Of a stretch of 64,000 bases of DNA, positions 7,885 through 16,055 are shown in pieces. Source of the stretch: an uncultured Massilia sp. (GTDB lineage: Bacteria; Pseudomonadota; Gammaproteobacteria; Burkholderiales; Burkholderiaceae_D); contig CAJYXO010000126.1 in NCBI GenBank assembly GCA_913778765.1, positions 1 through 64,000 of the forward strand, in the 5' to 3' direction. A program made the position numbers and the translations under genes. The notes under the pieces are model-generated. The model made no database searches, was not told the origin of the DNA, and saw only the letters and a list, made by a program, of their open reading frames with translations. The number at the start of each line of letters is the position of its first letter. Within the stretch, counting starts at the first letter, position 1.

Positions 7885-7985
7885 AGGACGACCTGAAGGG
7901 AACATCCTATTATCGGGGGAGGTCCTTCCACGGTGCAAGCACCGCGGAAGGGGTGCAGCAGGGCTAGTGCTGCGGAGGGAGCCGA

Positions 7986-8504
7986 TTAATACTGTTCCGG
8001 TTCCACCGAGACGCGCACGCGGATGCGGTTGCCCGGGTCGCGGTTCATTACGGTGGTGTAGGTGTGGCCGCGGTAGTCGTAGGTCACGTCGTAGCCGTTG
8101 GTGCGCTGTTCGACGGATTCCACGGTACGGCAGCGCTGCACGGCCTGTTCCTGGGTGCTCGGGGCGTAGTTGCGGCCGTCGTTCTCGACGCGGTCGCCGA
8201 CCATCGCACCGGCGATGGCGCCGGCTGCCGCGGCGGCCACTTTACCGTTGCCGCCGCCGACCTGGCTGCCCAGCAGGGCGCCGGCGATACCGCCGACCAC
8301 CGAGCCGCCCTGGCCGCGCTGCGGCTGGACCTGGGCCTGGACATAATCGGTACGGCATTCGCGGCGCGGGGTGCGGATCTGCTCGATGCGCGGCTGCACA
8401 CGCACGACCTGGCCGAAATCCTCGAAATCGCCAGCCTGGGCCTGGGCCAGCGGCAGGGCGCAAACGCCGAGGGCGGAGAGAAGCAGTTTGGCTTTGACGT
8501 TCAT
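7986..8504 (-). CDS. Glycine-zipper 2TM outer-membrane-associated protein
   Basis: A 172-residue exported protein. A signal peptide (about 24 residues, ending LAQAQA) is followed by a polar region. Then comes a glycine zipper (GGSVVGGIAGALLGSQVGGG and GKVAAAAAGAIAGAMVGD), the hallmark of the Rickettsia 17-kDa antigen/YcfJ family. The C-terminus (YDVTYDYRGHTYTTVMNRDPG, RIRVRVSV) matches the usual beta-rich tail. There is no lipobox cysteine. Two ATGs lie close together; the second (8504) has GAGG at a proper distance, the first (8510) is too near it. The family is linked to envelope integrity, without a defined activity. Confidence 0.8.
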   Translation of the reverse strand: MNVKAKLLLSALGVCALPLAQAQAGDFEDFGQVVRVQPRIEQIRTPRRECRTDYVQAQVQPQRGQGGSVVGGIAGALLGSQVGGGNGKVAAAAAGAIAGAMVGDRVENDGRNYAPSTQEQAVQRCRTVESVEQRTNGYDVTYDYRGHTYTTVMNRDPGNRIRVRVSVEPEQY

Positions 8505-8812
8505 GTTCATTACCTCGTGATGTGTGCTGTGTTCTATCTAAACGGTGGGACATTTACTGCCACGATTGGATGTTACCGCTAGTTGTCAATTCGAGGCGAT
8601 CCGCGTGGCAACAAAATGTAACAGGCAGAAGCAGAGATGCCGATCTGTCATCGAAGCGTAAAAAGGAGTAAAAAGTGCTTAATTGAGGCTGAAATAGCCC
8701 GGCAAATCTTACAAAATCCGCCCAGCTCGTCAATATTCGGGTTGATTCGAATACCACAAAACGTTACCCTTACGGGACTAAGGGTTTTAACGGTGGGAAA
8801 CTTGAGGGGAAA
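8505..8812. other. Divergent intergenic region
   Basis: About 308 bases between divergent genes, so it should contain both promoters. A 7-bp hairpin ACCCTTA/TAAGGGT (8766-8785) lies 27 bases upstream of the barstar-like gene and could affect its leader. Nothing else is recognised. Confidence 0.4.
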
Positions 8813-9262
8813 ATGAGTTTGTTGATGAGAGTGCCGCCTAATCTTGTGCAGTCGATCCGGGCCTACCGCGCCGCGGAACTGCAGAGGGAAGCAGGCCGCC
8901 TTGGCCATCACTTCCTGTACGCTCATTGCGCCCACGCTCTCACCAAACAGCAAGTCTGCGCTCGCATCGGCGAGCAGTTCACCTTCCCCCGCCAGTGCAG
9001 CAAGAATTTCGAAGCGTTGCGTAATTGCATCACTACCGTGATCGCTGAATCCGGTCCGCAGCCGGGATTCATCGCCGTGCTCGACCAATTGCCGAATTCG
9101 CAAAAATTCGACAAGGAAGCGCGCGAAACCCTGCTCGACGTGTTCCGTGATGCCGCCGAATTCTGGGCCGAGAAAAAGGTGCCGTTCCGGGTGTTTTATT
9201 CTTTTGAAGAGCCGCAATCGCCGCAGTCGGTGGGTTGGGTTGGTGCGCGGCCGTTCGAGTAA
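8813..9262 (+). CDS. Barstar-family protein
   Basis: A 149-residue soluble protein matching the barstar (barnase inhibitor) family. The core is DQLPNSQKFDKEARETLL then VFRDAAEFWAEKKVPFRVFYSF, the typical helix-strand ending of chromosomal barstar-like proteins. Barstars bind and block barnase-type RNases. No barnase-like toxin is encoded on either side, so this is a solitary member, as is common in betaproteobacteria where its target is unknown. GAGGGG precedes the ATG. The N-terminal half is cysteine-containing and more divergent than the C-terminal half. Confidence 0.75.
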   Translation: MSLLMRVPPNLVQSIRAYRAAELQREAGRLGHHFLYAHCAHALTKQQVCARIGEQFTFPRQCSKNFEALRNCITTVIAESGPQPGFIAVLDQLPNSQKFDKEARETLLDVFRDAAEFWAEKKVPFRVFYSFEEPQSPQSVGWVGARPFE

Positions 9263-9277
9263 GCGATAAGCTCTGCA

Positions 9278-9305
9278 CGTCGTTCCCGCCTTCGCGGGGA
9301 CGACG
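9278..9305. repeat. REP-like palindrome (single)
   Basis: A near-perfect palindrome with half-site CGTCGTYCCCGCC and loop TTCG. It belongs to the same dispersed family as 39879-39908, 41887-41964, 47789-47875 and 55011-55096, and lies between two plus-strand genes. Confidence 0.8.
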
Positions 9306-9336
9306 CAGGCGCGTTGGCGCGGTACAATGCGCGCTT

Positions 9337-9954
9337 ATGAAAAATATCGTGATCCTTATTTCTGGCCGCGGCAGCAATATGGAAGCCATCGTGCGGGCGC
9401 GTGCAGCGCAGCAGTGGCCGGCCCGGATTGCCGCCGTGATCAGCAATAAGCCGGACGCCAAAGGTCTCGAATTCGCCAAGGCGCACGGCATTCCGACCGC
9501 CGTGGTCGACCACAAGGCCTTCGCATCGCGCGAAGCCTTCGACGCGGCGCTGCAGCAGGCCATCGACGGGTACCAGCCCGACCTGGTGGTGCTGGCCGGG
9601 TTCATGCGCATCCTGACCTGCGGCTTCGTCGCGCATTACGCCGGGCGCATGCTGAACATCCACCCGTCGCTGCTGCCGCTGTTTCCCGGACTGCACACGC
9701 ACCGGCAGGCGCTGGCGGCGGGCGTGGCGGAGCATGGCGCGACCGTGCACTTCGTCACCGCCGAGCTGGACCACGGTCCGGGCGTGCTGCAGGCGCGCAT
9801 CCCGGTGCTGCCGGGCGACACGGAAGACAGCCTGGCGGAACGTCTGCTGGCCGAGGAACACGTCATTTATCCGCAAGCGGTGCGCCTGTTCGTCGAAGAC
9901 AGGCTCAGCATCGTCGACGGCGAAGTCCGCATCGCCGAGACCACCAGTTTTTAA
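9337..9954 (+). CDS. purN: Phosphoribosylglycinamide formyltransferase (GAR transformylase)
   Basis: A 205-residue PurN. It transfers the formyl group of 10-formyl-THF to GAR, the third step of purine synthesis in the cytosol. The N-terminal substrate loop is ISGRGSNME, the catalytic Asn-His region is RMLNIHPSLLPLFPGLHTH, and the Asp region is VTAELDHGPGVLQ. Length is normal. A TACAAT box ends only nine bases before the ATG, so the transcript may have little or no leader; no Shine-Dalgarno is visible. It is followed 15 bases later by the RsmB-family methyltransferase. Confidence 0.95.
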   Translation: MKNIVILISGRGSNMEAIVRARAAQQWPARIAAVISNKPDAKGLEFAKAHGIPTAVVDHKAFASREAFDAALQQAIDGYQPDLVVLAGFMRILTCGFVAHYAGRMLNIHPSLLPLFPGLHTHRQALAAGVAEHGATVHFVTAELDHGPGVLQARIPVLPGDTEDSLAERLLAEEHVIYPQAVRLFVEDRLSIVDGEVRIAETTSF

Positions 9955-9969
9955 AATTCAAGGAATTAC

Positions 9970-11292
9970 ATGAGATTGCCACCCGCGATTCTCGGCAATG
10001 CTGAAGAAGTGTTGCGCGAGATCCTGCGCTTTATGTCACCGGCCGACGTCACCCTGTCGCGCTACTTCAAGGACCATCCCCGCCTGGGCGGCCGCGAGCG
10101 CGGCGCCATCGCCGAGTGCGTTTATTCGGTCCTGCGCAACAAGAACTTCTATACCGACTTCGGCGGCTTCGGCACGGGCACCAGCGCCACCATGCGCCGC
10201 CTGGTGTTGCTGGGCATGGCCGAAGCGGTCGGCGTCGAATCGCTGGGCGGTTTGAGCGAAGACGAGACCGCCTTCCTTGCCCGTATCAAGGAAATCGACC
10301 GTTCGCTGCTGCCGGCCAAGCAGCGCAGCAACCTGCCCGACTGGCTGTACGACAAGTTCGTCGCCCAGTACGGCGAAGAGGAAACCCAGCAGCTGGCAGC
10401 GGTCCTGAACACGCCGGCGCCGCTCGACCTGCGCGTCAACACCCTCAAGGCGGACCGCGAAAAGGTCGTCGCCGAACTGGCCACCGCGCCGATCGTCGCC
10501 GAGCCGACGCCCTACGCGCCGACCGGCCTGCGCATCATGAAGAAGCCGGCCCTGCAGAACCTGCCGCTGTTCAAGGAAGGCGCGATCGAAGTCCAGGACG
10601 AGGGCAGCCAGGTGCTGGCCCAGCTGCTGGGCGCGCGCCGCGGCGAGATGGTGGTCGACTTCTGCGCCGGCGCCGGCGGCAAGACCCTGGCCATCGGCGC
10701 GATCATGCGCAGCACCGGCCGCCTGTACGCCTTCGACGTCTCCGAAAAGCGCCTGACCAAGCTGAAGCCGCGCCTGGCGCGCAGCGGCCTGTCGAACGTG
10801 CACCCGGTCGTCATCGCCCACGAGCGCGACGCCAAAGTAAAACGCCTGGCCGGCAAGATCGACCGCGTGCTGGTCGACGCGCCGTGCTCGGGCATGGGTA
10901 CGCTGCGTCGCAATCCGGACGTGAAATGGCGCCAGCAGCCGGAAGGCATCGCCGAGCTGACCGAAAAGCAGATCTCGATCCTGGACGGCGCCTCGCGCCT
11001 GGTCAAGTTCGGCGGCCGCCTGGTGTACGCCACCTGCAGCCTGCTGGACGAGGAAAACGACGGCATCGTCGCGCAATTCCTGGCCAGCCACCCGGACTTC
11101 GAGCTGGTGCCGATGAACAAGGTCCTGCTTGAACAGCGCATCCCGCTGGAGATGGGCGATTATCTGAAGATGCTGCCGCACAAGCACGGCACCGACGGCT
11201 TCTTTGCCGCCGTGTTCGAGCGCAAGGCCGCTGACAAGCCCGCCAAGCCTGCCAAGGCAGCCGACGCGGCCGACGCCGGCACGGACGAGTAA
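9970..11292 (+). CDS. RsmB/NOP-family RNA (cytosine-C5) methyltransferase
   Basis: A 440-residue SAM-dependent RNA m5C methyltransferase. The N-terminal NusB-like/RsmB region runs to about residue 150. The catalytic domain then shows VDFCAGAGGKTLAIGA (SAM loop), DAPCSGMGTLRRNPDVKW with the releasing Cys and YATCSLLDEEN with the nucleophilic TCS Cys, both conserved. An alanine/lysine-rich tail (DKPAKPAKAADAADAG) extends past the fold. The substrate is probably rRNA, but whether it equals E. coli RsmB (16S C967) cannot be decided here. AAGGAA precedes the ATG. Confidence 0.9.
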   Translation: MRLPPAILGNAEEVLREILRFMSPADVTLSRYFKDHPRLGGRERGAIAECVYSVLRNKNFYTDFGGFGTGTSATMRRLVLLGMAEAVGVESLGGLSEDETAFLARIKEIDRSLLPAKQRSNLPDWLYDKFVAQYGEEETQQLAAVLNTPAPLDLRVNTLKADREKVVAELATAPIVAEPTPYAPTGLRIMKKPALQNLPLFKEGAIEVQDEGSQVLAQLLGARRGEMVVDFCAGAGGKTLAIGAIMRSTGRLYAFDVSEKRLTKLKPRLARSGLSNVHPVVIAHERDAKVKRLAGKIDRVLVDAPCSGMGTLRRNPDVKWRQQPEGIAELTEKQISILDGASRLVKFGGRLVYATCSLLDEENDGIVAQFLASHPDFELVPMNKVLLEQRIPLEMGDYLKMLPHKHGTDGFFAAVFERKAADKPAKPAKAADAADAGTDE

Positions 11293-11297
11293 GCACC

Positions 11298-12656
11298 TTG
11301 GCGCCGCTGCAGATCACCAGCCTGATCGACGACCTGCTCGATGATCTCAGCCGTCCCGGCATGCCATGGCAGGTCGGGGCGATCGCCGCCAGCATCGTGA
11401 CCGGCTGGCTGTGCGCGGGGCTGCTGCAGTTCTGGTGGCGCCGCAGCCGCACGGCGCGCGGCATCGGCCAGCACGAAGGCGTGGCCAGCCTGACCCGCGT
11501 GCTGGCGCCGCTGCTGGTGGTCGGCCTGCTCTACCTGTCGACCTGGCTGCTGGCGCTGAACCGCTTCCACACGAATATCGTGAGGGTGGCGATTCCGGTG
11601 TTCTGGTCGCTGGTGGTGATCCGCGCCGCCTTCTTCCTGCTGCGGCGGGTGTTCGCGCGCCATGGCCAGCTGGGCGAAGCCTTCGTCACTTTCGAGAAGA
11701 TCTTCGCGCTGGTCGTGTGGGCCGCGGTGGCGCTGTACATCACCGGCCAGTGGCCGGACATCTTCCACTTCCTCGACACCACCGAACTGCACTACGGTCC
11801 CAAGAGGGGCAGCAAGGTCCTGCTCGGCGACGTCCTGCAGGCGATCGTGTCGATTGCGGTGCTGATGATCCTGGCGCTGTGGGCCGGCGCGGCGCTGGAA
11901 GAGCGCCTGATGGGCGTGCAGGCCCTGCACAGCTCGCTGCGCGTGGCGCTGGCGCGGGTCAGCCGCGCGGTGCTGATCGTCGGCGCGGTGCTGGTCAGCC
12001 TGAGCCAGGCCGGCCTCGACCTGACGGTCCTGTCCGTGTTCGGCGGCGCGCTCGGCGTCGGTCTCGGCCTGGGCCTGCAGCGGATCGCCAGCAATTACGT
12101 GTCCGGCTTCATCATCCTGCTCGAGCGCAGCCTGTCGATCGGCGACATGATCTCGGTCGACAAGTACACCGGCAAGGTCACCCAGATCAACACCCGCTAC
12201 ACGGTGCTGCAGGGCCTGGACGGCGTCGAGACCGTGCTGCCGAACGAGATGCTGATCTCGGGGCCGGTGCTGAACCAGACCCTCAGCATGCGCGCGGTGC
12301 GGGCCTCGACCAGGCTGACGGTGGCCTACGGCTCCGACCTCGACCAGGTGATGCCGCTGCTGGCGGCCCAGGCCGTCGGCACGCCGCGGGTGCTGGCAAC
12401 GCCGGCGCCGGGCGTGTCGCTGAGCCGTTTCGCGCCGGAAGGCTATGAGCTCGACCTGGGCTTCTGGATCGGCGATCCGGAGAACGGCACCGGCGGCGTC
12501 GGCGCCGAAATCAACAAGAAAATCTATGCCCTGGTGCAAGCCGGGGACATCAAACTTGGCATCCCGGCACTTGATACCCGACTGCTCGATGCGCATATCG
12601 CATCGGTTGTGGCGCGAATCACGCAGCCCGGCCGGGATTCGCTGTCGAATCCATAA
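11298..12656 (+). CDS. MscS-family mechanosensitive ion channel
   Basis: A 452-residue inner-membrane channel. Hydrophobic segments occur around residues 25-45, 70-90, 95-115, 140-160, 185-205 and 225-265. The pore helix is the Gly/Ala-rich GGALGVGLGLGLQRIASNYV, followed by the MscS beta-domain (SLSIGDMISVDKYTGKVTQI). Such channels open under membrane tension and protect against hypo-osmotic shock. The start is TTG at 11298, six bases after the upstream stop; the RBS is weak, so translational coupling to the methyltransferase gene is likely and the exact start is uncertain. Confidence 0.85.
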   Translation: MAPLQITSLIDDLLDDLSRPGMPWQVGAIAASIVTGWLCAGLLQFWWRRSRTARGIGQHEGVASLTRVLAPLLVVGLLYLSTWLLALNRFHTNIVRVAIPVFWSLVVIRAAFFLLRRVFARHGQLGEAFVTFEKIFALVVWAAVALYITGQWPDIFHFLDTTELHYGPKRGSKVLLGDVLQAIVSIAVLMILALWAGAALEERLMGVQALHSSLRVALARVSRAVLIVGAVLVSLSQAGLDLTVLSVFGGALGVGLGLGLQRIASNYVSGFIILLERSLSIGDMISVDKYTGKVTQINTRYTVLQGLDGVETVLPNEMLISGPVLNQTLSMRAVRASTRLTVAYGSDLDQVMPLLAAQAVGTPRVLATPAPGVSLSRFAPEGYELDLGFWIGDPENGTGGVGAEINKKIYALVQAGDIKLGIPALDTRLLDAHIASVVARITQPGRDSLSNP

Positions 12657-12691
12657 TCAAGGCGGCACTGATTACGCCTTGAGGTGCCGCC
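12657..12691 (+). promoter_or_regulatory. Two overlapping alternative hairpins (possible terminator/attenuator)
   Basis: Stem A is TCAAGGCG/CGCCTTGA (12657-12664 and 12675-12682). Stem B is GGCGGCAC/GTGCCGCC (12661-12668 and 12684-12691). They share bases 12661-12664, so only one can form at a time. There is no T-run after either, so simple intrinsic termination is doubtful. It lies about 87 bases before the desaturase start. Confidence 0.4.
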
Positions 12692-12777
12692 CGTCACTAG
12701 ATGCGCGTAAAATGCGTATTGTCGTCATGCGTGATGTATGACCTTCGGCGAAGCAAAGCCATCCATCTGGAGACTTA

Positions 12778-13989
12778 ATGAATTTTCTGAGCAACATCTT
12801 CGAGGCTGTCCTGTCCTTCCTGGACGGTGGCTTGATCGACCTGTCGGGTTGGGAAATGGTCGCGTACACGCTGGTCGTGACCCATATCACGATTGCCGGC
12901 GTCACGATTTACCTGCACCGCCACCAGGCCCACCGCGCGCTGGACCTGCACCCGATCGTCAGCCATTTCTTCCGCTTCTGGCTGTGGCTGACCACCGGCC
13001 AGGTCACCAAGGAATGGGCTGCCGTGCACCGCAAGCACCACGCGAAGTGCGAAACCCCCGAGGATCCGCATAGCCCGGTGACCCGCGGCATCAAGAAAGT
13101 GCTGCTGGAAGGCGCCGAGCTGTACCGCGCCGAGACGAAGAACCTGGAAACCCTGGAAAAGTACGGCCACGGCTGCCCGAACGACTGGATCGAAAACAAG
13201 CTGTACACCAAGTACAGCTGGCTGGGCGTGTCCGCGCTGCTGCCGCTGAACGTGGCGCTGTTCGGCGTGGCCGGCATCACCATCTGGGCCGTCCAGATGC
13301 TGTGGATCCCGATCACCGCGGCCGGCATCATCAACGGCCTGGGCCACTGGACCGGCTACCGCAACTACGACTGCAACGATGCAGCGTGCAACCTGATCCC
13401 CTGGGGCATCCTGATCGGCGGCGAAGAGCTGCACAACAACCACCATACCTTCGCCACCTCGGCCAAGCTGTCGAGCAAGTGGTACGAATTCGACATCGGC
13501 TATGCCTACATCCGCCTGATGGAAATGGTCGGCCTGGCCAAGGTCAAGAAGACCATTCCGAAGCCGAAGCTCGCCAAGAACAAGCTGGAAGCCGACCTCG
13601 ACACGCTGCAGTCCGTCATCACCAACCGCTACGACGTGATGGCCAAGTACGCCAAGTCGGTCAAGGCCGCTTTCCGCGAAGAAATCGAGCACCTGAAGCA
13701 CAAGGCCGAGCTGGAAAAGCGTTTCCTGAAATCCTCGCGCAAGTTGATGCAGCGCGAGCCGGCCAAGCTGCAGGCCCCGCAGCAGGCCCAGCTGAGCGAA
13801 CTGTTCGAGCACAGCAAGGTGCTGGAAACCATGCACCAGATGCGCGTGGAACTGGGCGCGATCTGGGAACGCTCGCACTCGACCCGCGACCAGCTGCTGC
13901 AGCAACTGCAGGACTGGTGCGTGCGCGCCGAGGCCTCGGGCATCAAGGCGCTGCAGGAGTTTTCGCTGCGTCTGCGCAGCTATGCCTGA
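12778..13989 (+). CDS. Membrane fatty-acid/acyl-CoA desaturase with transposase-like C-terminal tail
   Basis: A 403-residue protein. Residues 1-265 form a membrane di-iron desaturase with the three histidine boxes HRHQAH (47-52), HRKHH (84-88) and HNNHH (about 218-222), plus hydrophobic segments between them. It should insert a double bond (delta-9 type) into acyl chains at the inner membrane. Residues about 270-403 are a charged helical extension ending in MRVELGAIWERSHSTRD, LQDWCVRAEASGIKAL and FSLRLRSY. This tail strongly resembles the C-terminal end of ISL3-family transposases. The frame is continuous and the codon use uniform, so it is an established fusion rather than an accident. A strong terminator follows. 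Confidence 0.88.
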   Translation: MNFLSNIFEAVLSFLDGGLIDLSGWEMVAYTLVVTHITIAGVTIYLHRHQAHRALDLHPIVSHFFRFWLWLTTGQVTKEWAAVHRKHHAKCETPEDPHSPVTRGIKKVLLEGAELYRAETKNLETLEKYGHGCPNDWIENKLYTKYSWLGVSALLPLNVALFGVAGITIWAVQMLWIPITAAGIINGLGHWTGYRNYDCNDAACNLIPWGILIGGEELHNNHHTFATSAKLSSKWYEFDIGYAYIRLMEMVGLAKVKKTIPKPKLAKNKLEADLDTLQSVITNRYDVMAKYAKSVKAAFREEIEHLKHKAELEKRFLKSSRKLMQREPAKLQAPQQAQLSELFEHSKVLETMHQMRVELGAIWERSHSTRDQLLQQLQDWCVRAEASGIKALQEFSLRLRSYA

Positions 13990-14010
13990 TGGCGTGATGG
14001 CTTCATGAAG

Positions 14011-14038
14011 AACGGCTCCTGCGGGAGCCGTTTTTTTT
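14011..14038 (+). terminator. Rho-independent terminator of the desaturase gene
   Basis: Stem AACGGCTCC/GGGAGCCGTT with a TGC-type loop and eight T residues (14031-14038). It lies 22 bases after the stop codon. Confidence 0.93.
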
Positions 14039-14043
14039 GCTGG

Positions 14044-15168
14044 CTATCGGCAACCCGAAAACCGCGGCCACCCGCAGGCAATCAGGTCGCCCACGCCCGG
14101 GTTCTCCAGATAGTCCAGGTGCGCCGCCACCGGGTTCTCGATCAGCCCCAGCCAGGTGCGCGCATTCGACACCAGCACGTCCGCCACCGCCACGTCGCCT
14201 ACGCGCATGTCGGGCGCCGCATAACGTGCCGGCAGGAGGCGGTAGGACAGCAGGTCGTTCGGATCCGTGAAGGCCACCACGGCCAGGCGCGCGACCGATT
14301 CCGCGCGCGGGATGCCCGCCTGGCGGCGCCGCAGTTCTAGGAAGCGCTGCAGCGAGTCGGGCGCCGTGGCGGTGCGCGTATCCGGCCGGCGGTTGACGTC
14401 CTGCTCGGCCAGGCCGAGGATGGGCAGCTGGTTGCCGGCCATGAACAACAGGCCCAGGCGGCGCGAGGCTTGCTGGCCCAGCTCGCGGGTGCGCGGCTGG
14501 GTTGACTCGAGCATGCTGCTGAGGGCGTCGAACAGGATCTTGCTGCCCAGGCTTTCCGCGACCACGGCCAGGGTGCGGTCGCCGTTCGGATTGCGTTCGA
14601 CGATGCGCGAGATCGATTCGACCATGGCGTCGCGGATCGCGTCGTGGCTCCGGCCTTCGTAGATCACGGCGTCGGACAGGCAGTCGTTCAGCAACTGGTC
14701 CTTCACGTAGCCATTCAACGCGGCGCGCCGCGGCTTGCATTCGCCGTTGCCCTTGTCCGAGCAATCGGTCGGCGTGCCGGTGTTGTCGTCGTCGAGCTGG
14801 CGCTTGAGCGCGGCGGTCATCGGCGACCAGATCAGGGCGTGGAAGCGCACTGGCGTGGCGCCGATCTGCTGGCTGCGCTCGACCAGCTGGATGCCGTCGC
14901 CGGCCAGCGCCGTCTCCTCGGGAACATTTGCCGACACCACCCCGGCGATGCGGTCGATGCCGTGGTTGGCCCAGGCGGCGTCATGGGTGCACATGCCGTG
15001 CACCAGGATCACGTCGAGCGCTCGCCCGCTGCCGGTCTGGACCAGGTTGACGATGCCGGGGAAGGGCGTGCTGTCGCGCACGACGACGGGCGGACGGTAG
15101 GGCGTGGAGCAGGCGGCCAGCAGGCCGGGGATGAGCAGGGTCAGCAGGAACCGGGATGTGTGCCGCAT
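14044..15168 (-). CDS. Putative alpha/beta-hydrolase lipoprotein
   Basis: A 374-residue lipoprotein. The signal sequence MRHTSRFLLTLLIPGLLAAC ends in a lipobox (LLAAC), so the protein should be anchored by its cysteine. The mature part begins as an alpha/beta hydrolase (LDVILVHGMCTHDAAW). Its nucleophile elbow is VVAESLGSK, with Ala in place of the first Gly of GxSxG. A late Asp/His pair is not obvious; the C-terminal FTDPNDLLSYRL may supply the acid. The start at 15168 is supported by GGGGAGA and by the signal peptide. Esterase or lipase activity is only inferred. Confidence 0.7.
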   Translation of the reverse strand: MRHTSRFLLTLLIPGLLAACSTPYRPPVVVRDSTPFPGIVNLVQTGSGRALDVILVHGMCTHDAAWANHGIDRIAGVVSANVPEETALAGDGIQLVERSQQIGATPVRFHALIWSPMTAALKRQLDDDNTGTPTDCSDKGNGECKPRRAALNGYVKDQLLNDCLSDAVIYEGRSHDAIRDAMVESISRIVERNPNGDRTLAVVAESLGSKILFDALSSMLESTQPRTRELGQQASRRLGLLFMAGNQLPILGLAEQDVNRRPDTRTATAPDSLQRFLELRRRQAGIPRAESVARLAVVAFTDPNDLLSYRLLPARYAAPDMRVGDVAVADVLVSNARTWLGLIENPVAAHLDYLENPGVGDLIACGWPRFSGCR

Positions 15169-15283
15169 CGTATTCTCCCCAGAGGCGCCGGCCGGAGCGG
15201 TCGGCAGACGGGCTCGACTATAGCGAGGCTTGGGGTGGGCGGCAGGGCAATTCGATGGCGGGCTGATCCGAGTCAAGGGCAAC

Positions 15284-15319
15284 AAAAAAGCCGCGCACTG
15301 CGAAGTGGGCGGCTTTTTT
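15284..15319. terminator. Bidirectional terminator after rpmG
   Basis: A long stem AAAAAAGCCGC..CACT/AGTG..GCGGCTTTTTT with a GCGA loop has A-runs and T-runs on both sides. It ends the rpmB-rpmG transcript and stands ahead of the lipoprotein gene. Confidence 0.9.
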
Positions 15320-15335
15320 GGACCAGAAACGAAGA

Positions 15336-15503
15336 TTACTTGATCTTGGTTTCTTTGTAGATCACGTGCTTGCGTGCTTTCGGGTCGAATTTGGTGATTT
15401 CCATCTTCGCCGGCATCGTGCGCTTGTTCTTGGTCGTGGTGTAGAAGTGACCGGTACCTGCGGTCGATTCCAGTTTGATCTTGTCGCGGCCAGTTTTTGC
15501 CAT
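15336..15503 (-). CDS. rpmG: 50S ribosomal protein L33
   Basis: A 55-residue L33: [20 protein letters not shown], then [16 protein letters not shown] and the typical end [11 protein letters not shown]. It is a structural protein of the large ribosomal subunit near the E site. It lacks the zinc-binding cysteines, so this is the Cys-minus form common in betaproteobacteria. It lies 13 bases after rpmB, forming the usual rpmB-rpmG operon. Confidence 0.97.
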   Translation of the reverse strand: MAKTGRDKIKLESTAGTGHFYTTTKNKRTMPAKMEITKFDPKARKHVIYKETKIK

Positions 15504-15516
15504 GATAGCTCCCTAT

Positions 15517-15753
15517 TTAGATTTTCTCGCCGCGGGCGCGCATATCGGCCAGCACAGCGTCGATGCCCAGCTTGTCGATGACGCGCAGGCCGGCATTCGA
15601 AATACGCAGGGAGACCCAGCGGTTTTCGGATTCTACGAAGATGCGGCGGTTCTGCAGGTTCGGCAGAAAACGACGCTTGGTTTTGTTGTTGGCGTGGGAG
15701 ACGTTGTTGCCAACCATCGGGCCCTTGCCAGTAACTTGGCAAACACGTGCCAT
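15517..15753 (-). CDS. rpmB: 50S ribosomal protein L28
   Basis: A 78-residue L28: [34 protein letters not shown], and [16 protein letters not shown]. It has normal length and conserved sequence. AAGGAG lies seven bases before the ATG. It is the first gene of the rpmB-rpmG operon, and a good sigma70 promoter lies 42-71 bases upstream of the ATG. Confidence 0.97.
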   Translation of the reverse strand: MARVCQVTGKGPMVGNNVSHANNKTKRRFLPNLQNRRIFVESENRWVSLRISNAGLRVIDKLGIDAVLADMRARGEKI

Positions 15754-15794
15754 AGCGCACTCCTTGAGTAAACTTCCACAATTGGAAAAACGAG

Positions 15795-15824
15795 AGTATA
15801 GCGTGAAAACAGCCGCGTAATCAA
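15795..15824 (-). promoter_or_regulatory. Sigma70 promoter of rpmB-rpmG
   Basis: On the minus strand TTGATT (15819-15824) is spaced 18 bases from TATACT (15795-15800). The predicted RNA start leaves a leader of about 35 bases before rpmB. The remaining divergent region up to 16055 shows no other clear element. Confidence 0.6.
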
Positions 15825-16055
15825 CAACTTGCGGAAAAAAATTGTTTCTTGCGTTAGTTCATAGATTTAACAATCGTAAATTCACGCAAGTATTGCGCTG
15901 TAAGCGCCTGTTTTCACACTGTTATCGGGCGCGGACGAGGTGTTGCGTAATCGGGAAAATGCATAGTGCAGCAACGAAGCCCGGCACGTTTGTCGCAGCT
16001 TAAGCCCATTCCCGCCGCATGCTTCAATGTGGGGAGATCATGACACGAGGCTGAC

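Noticed and set aside
5365-7896. Plus-strand open frame of 843 codons
   Set aside because: Antisense to the GspE-like and PABS-fold genes; composition rich in Arg/Gly/Gln/His without domains.
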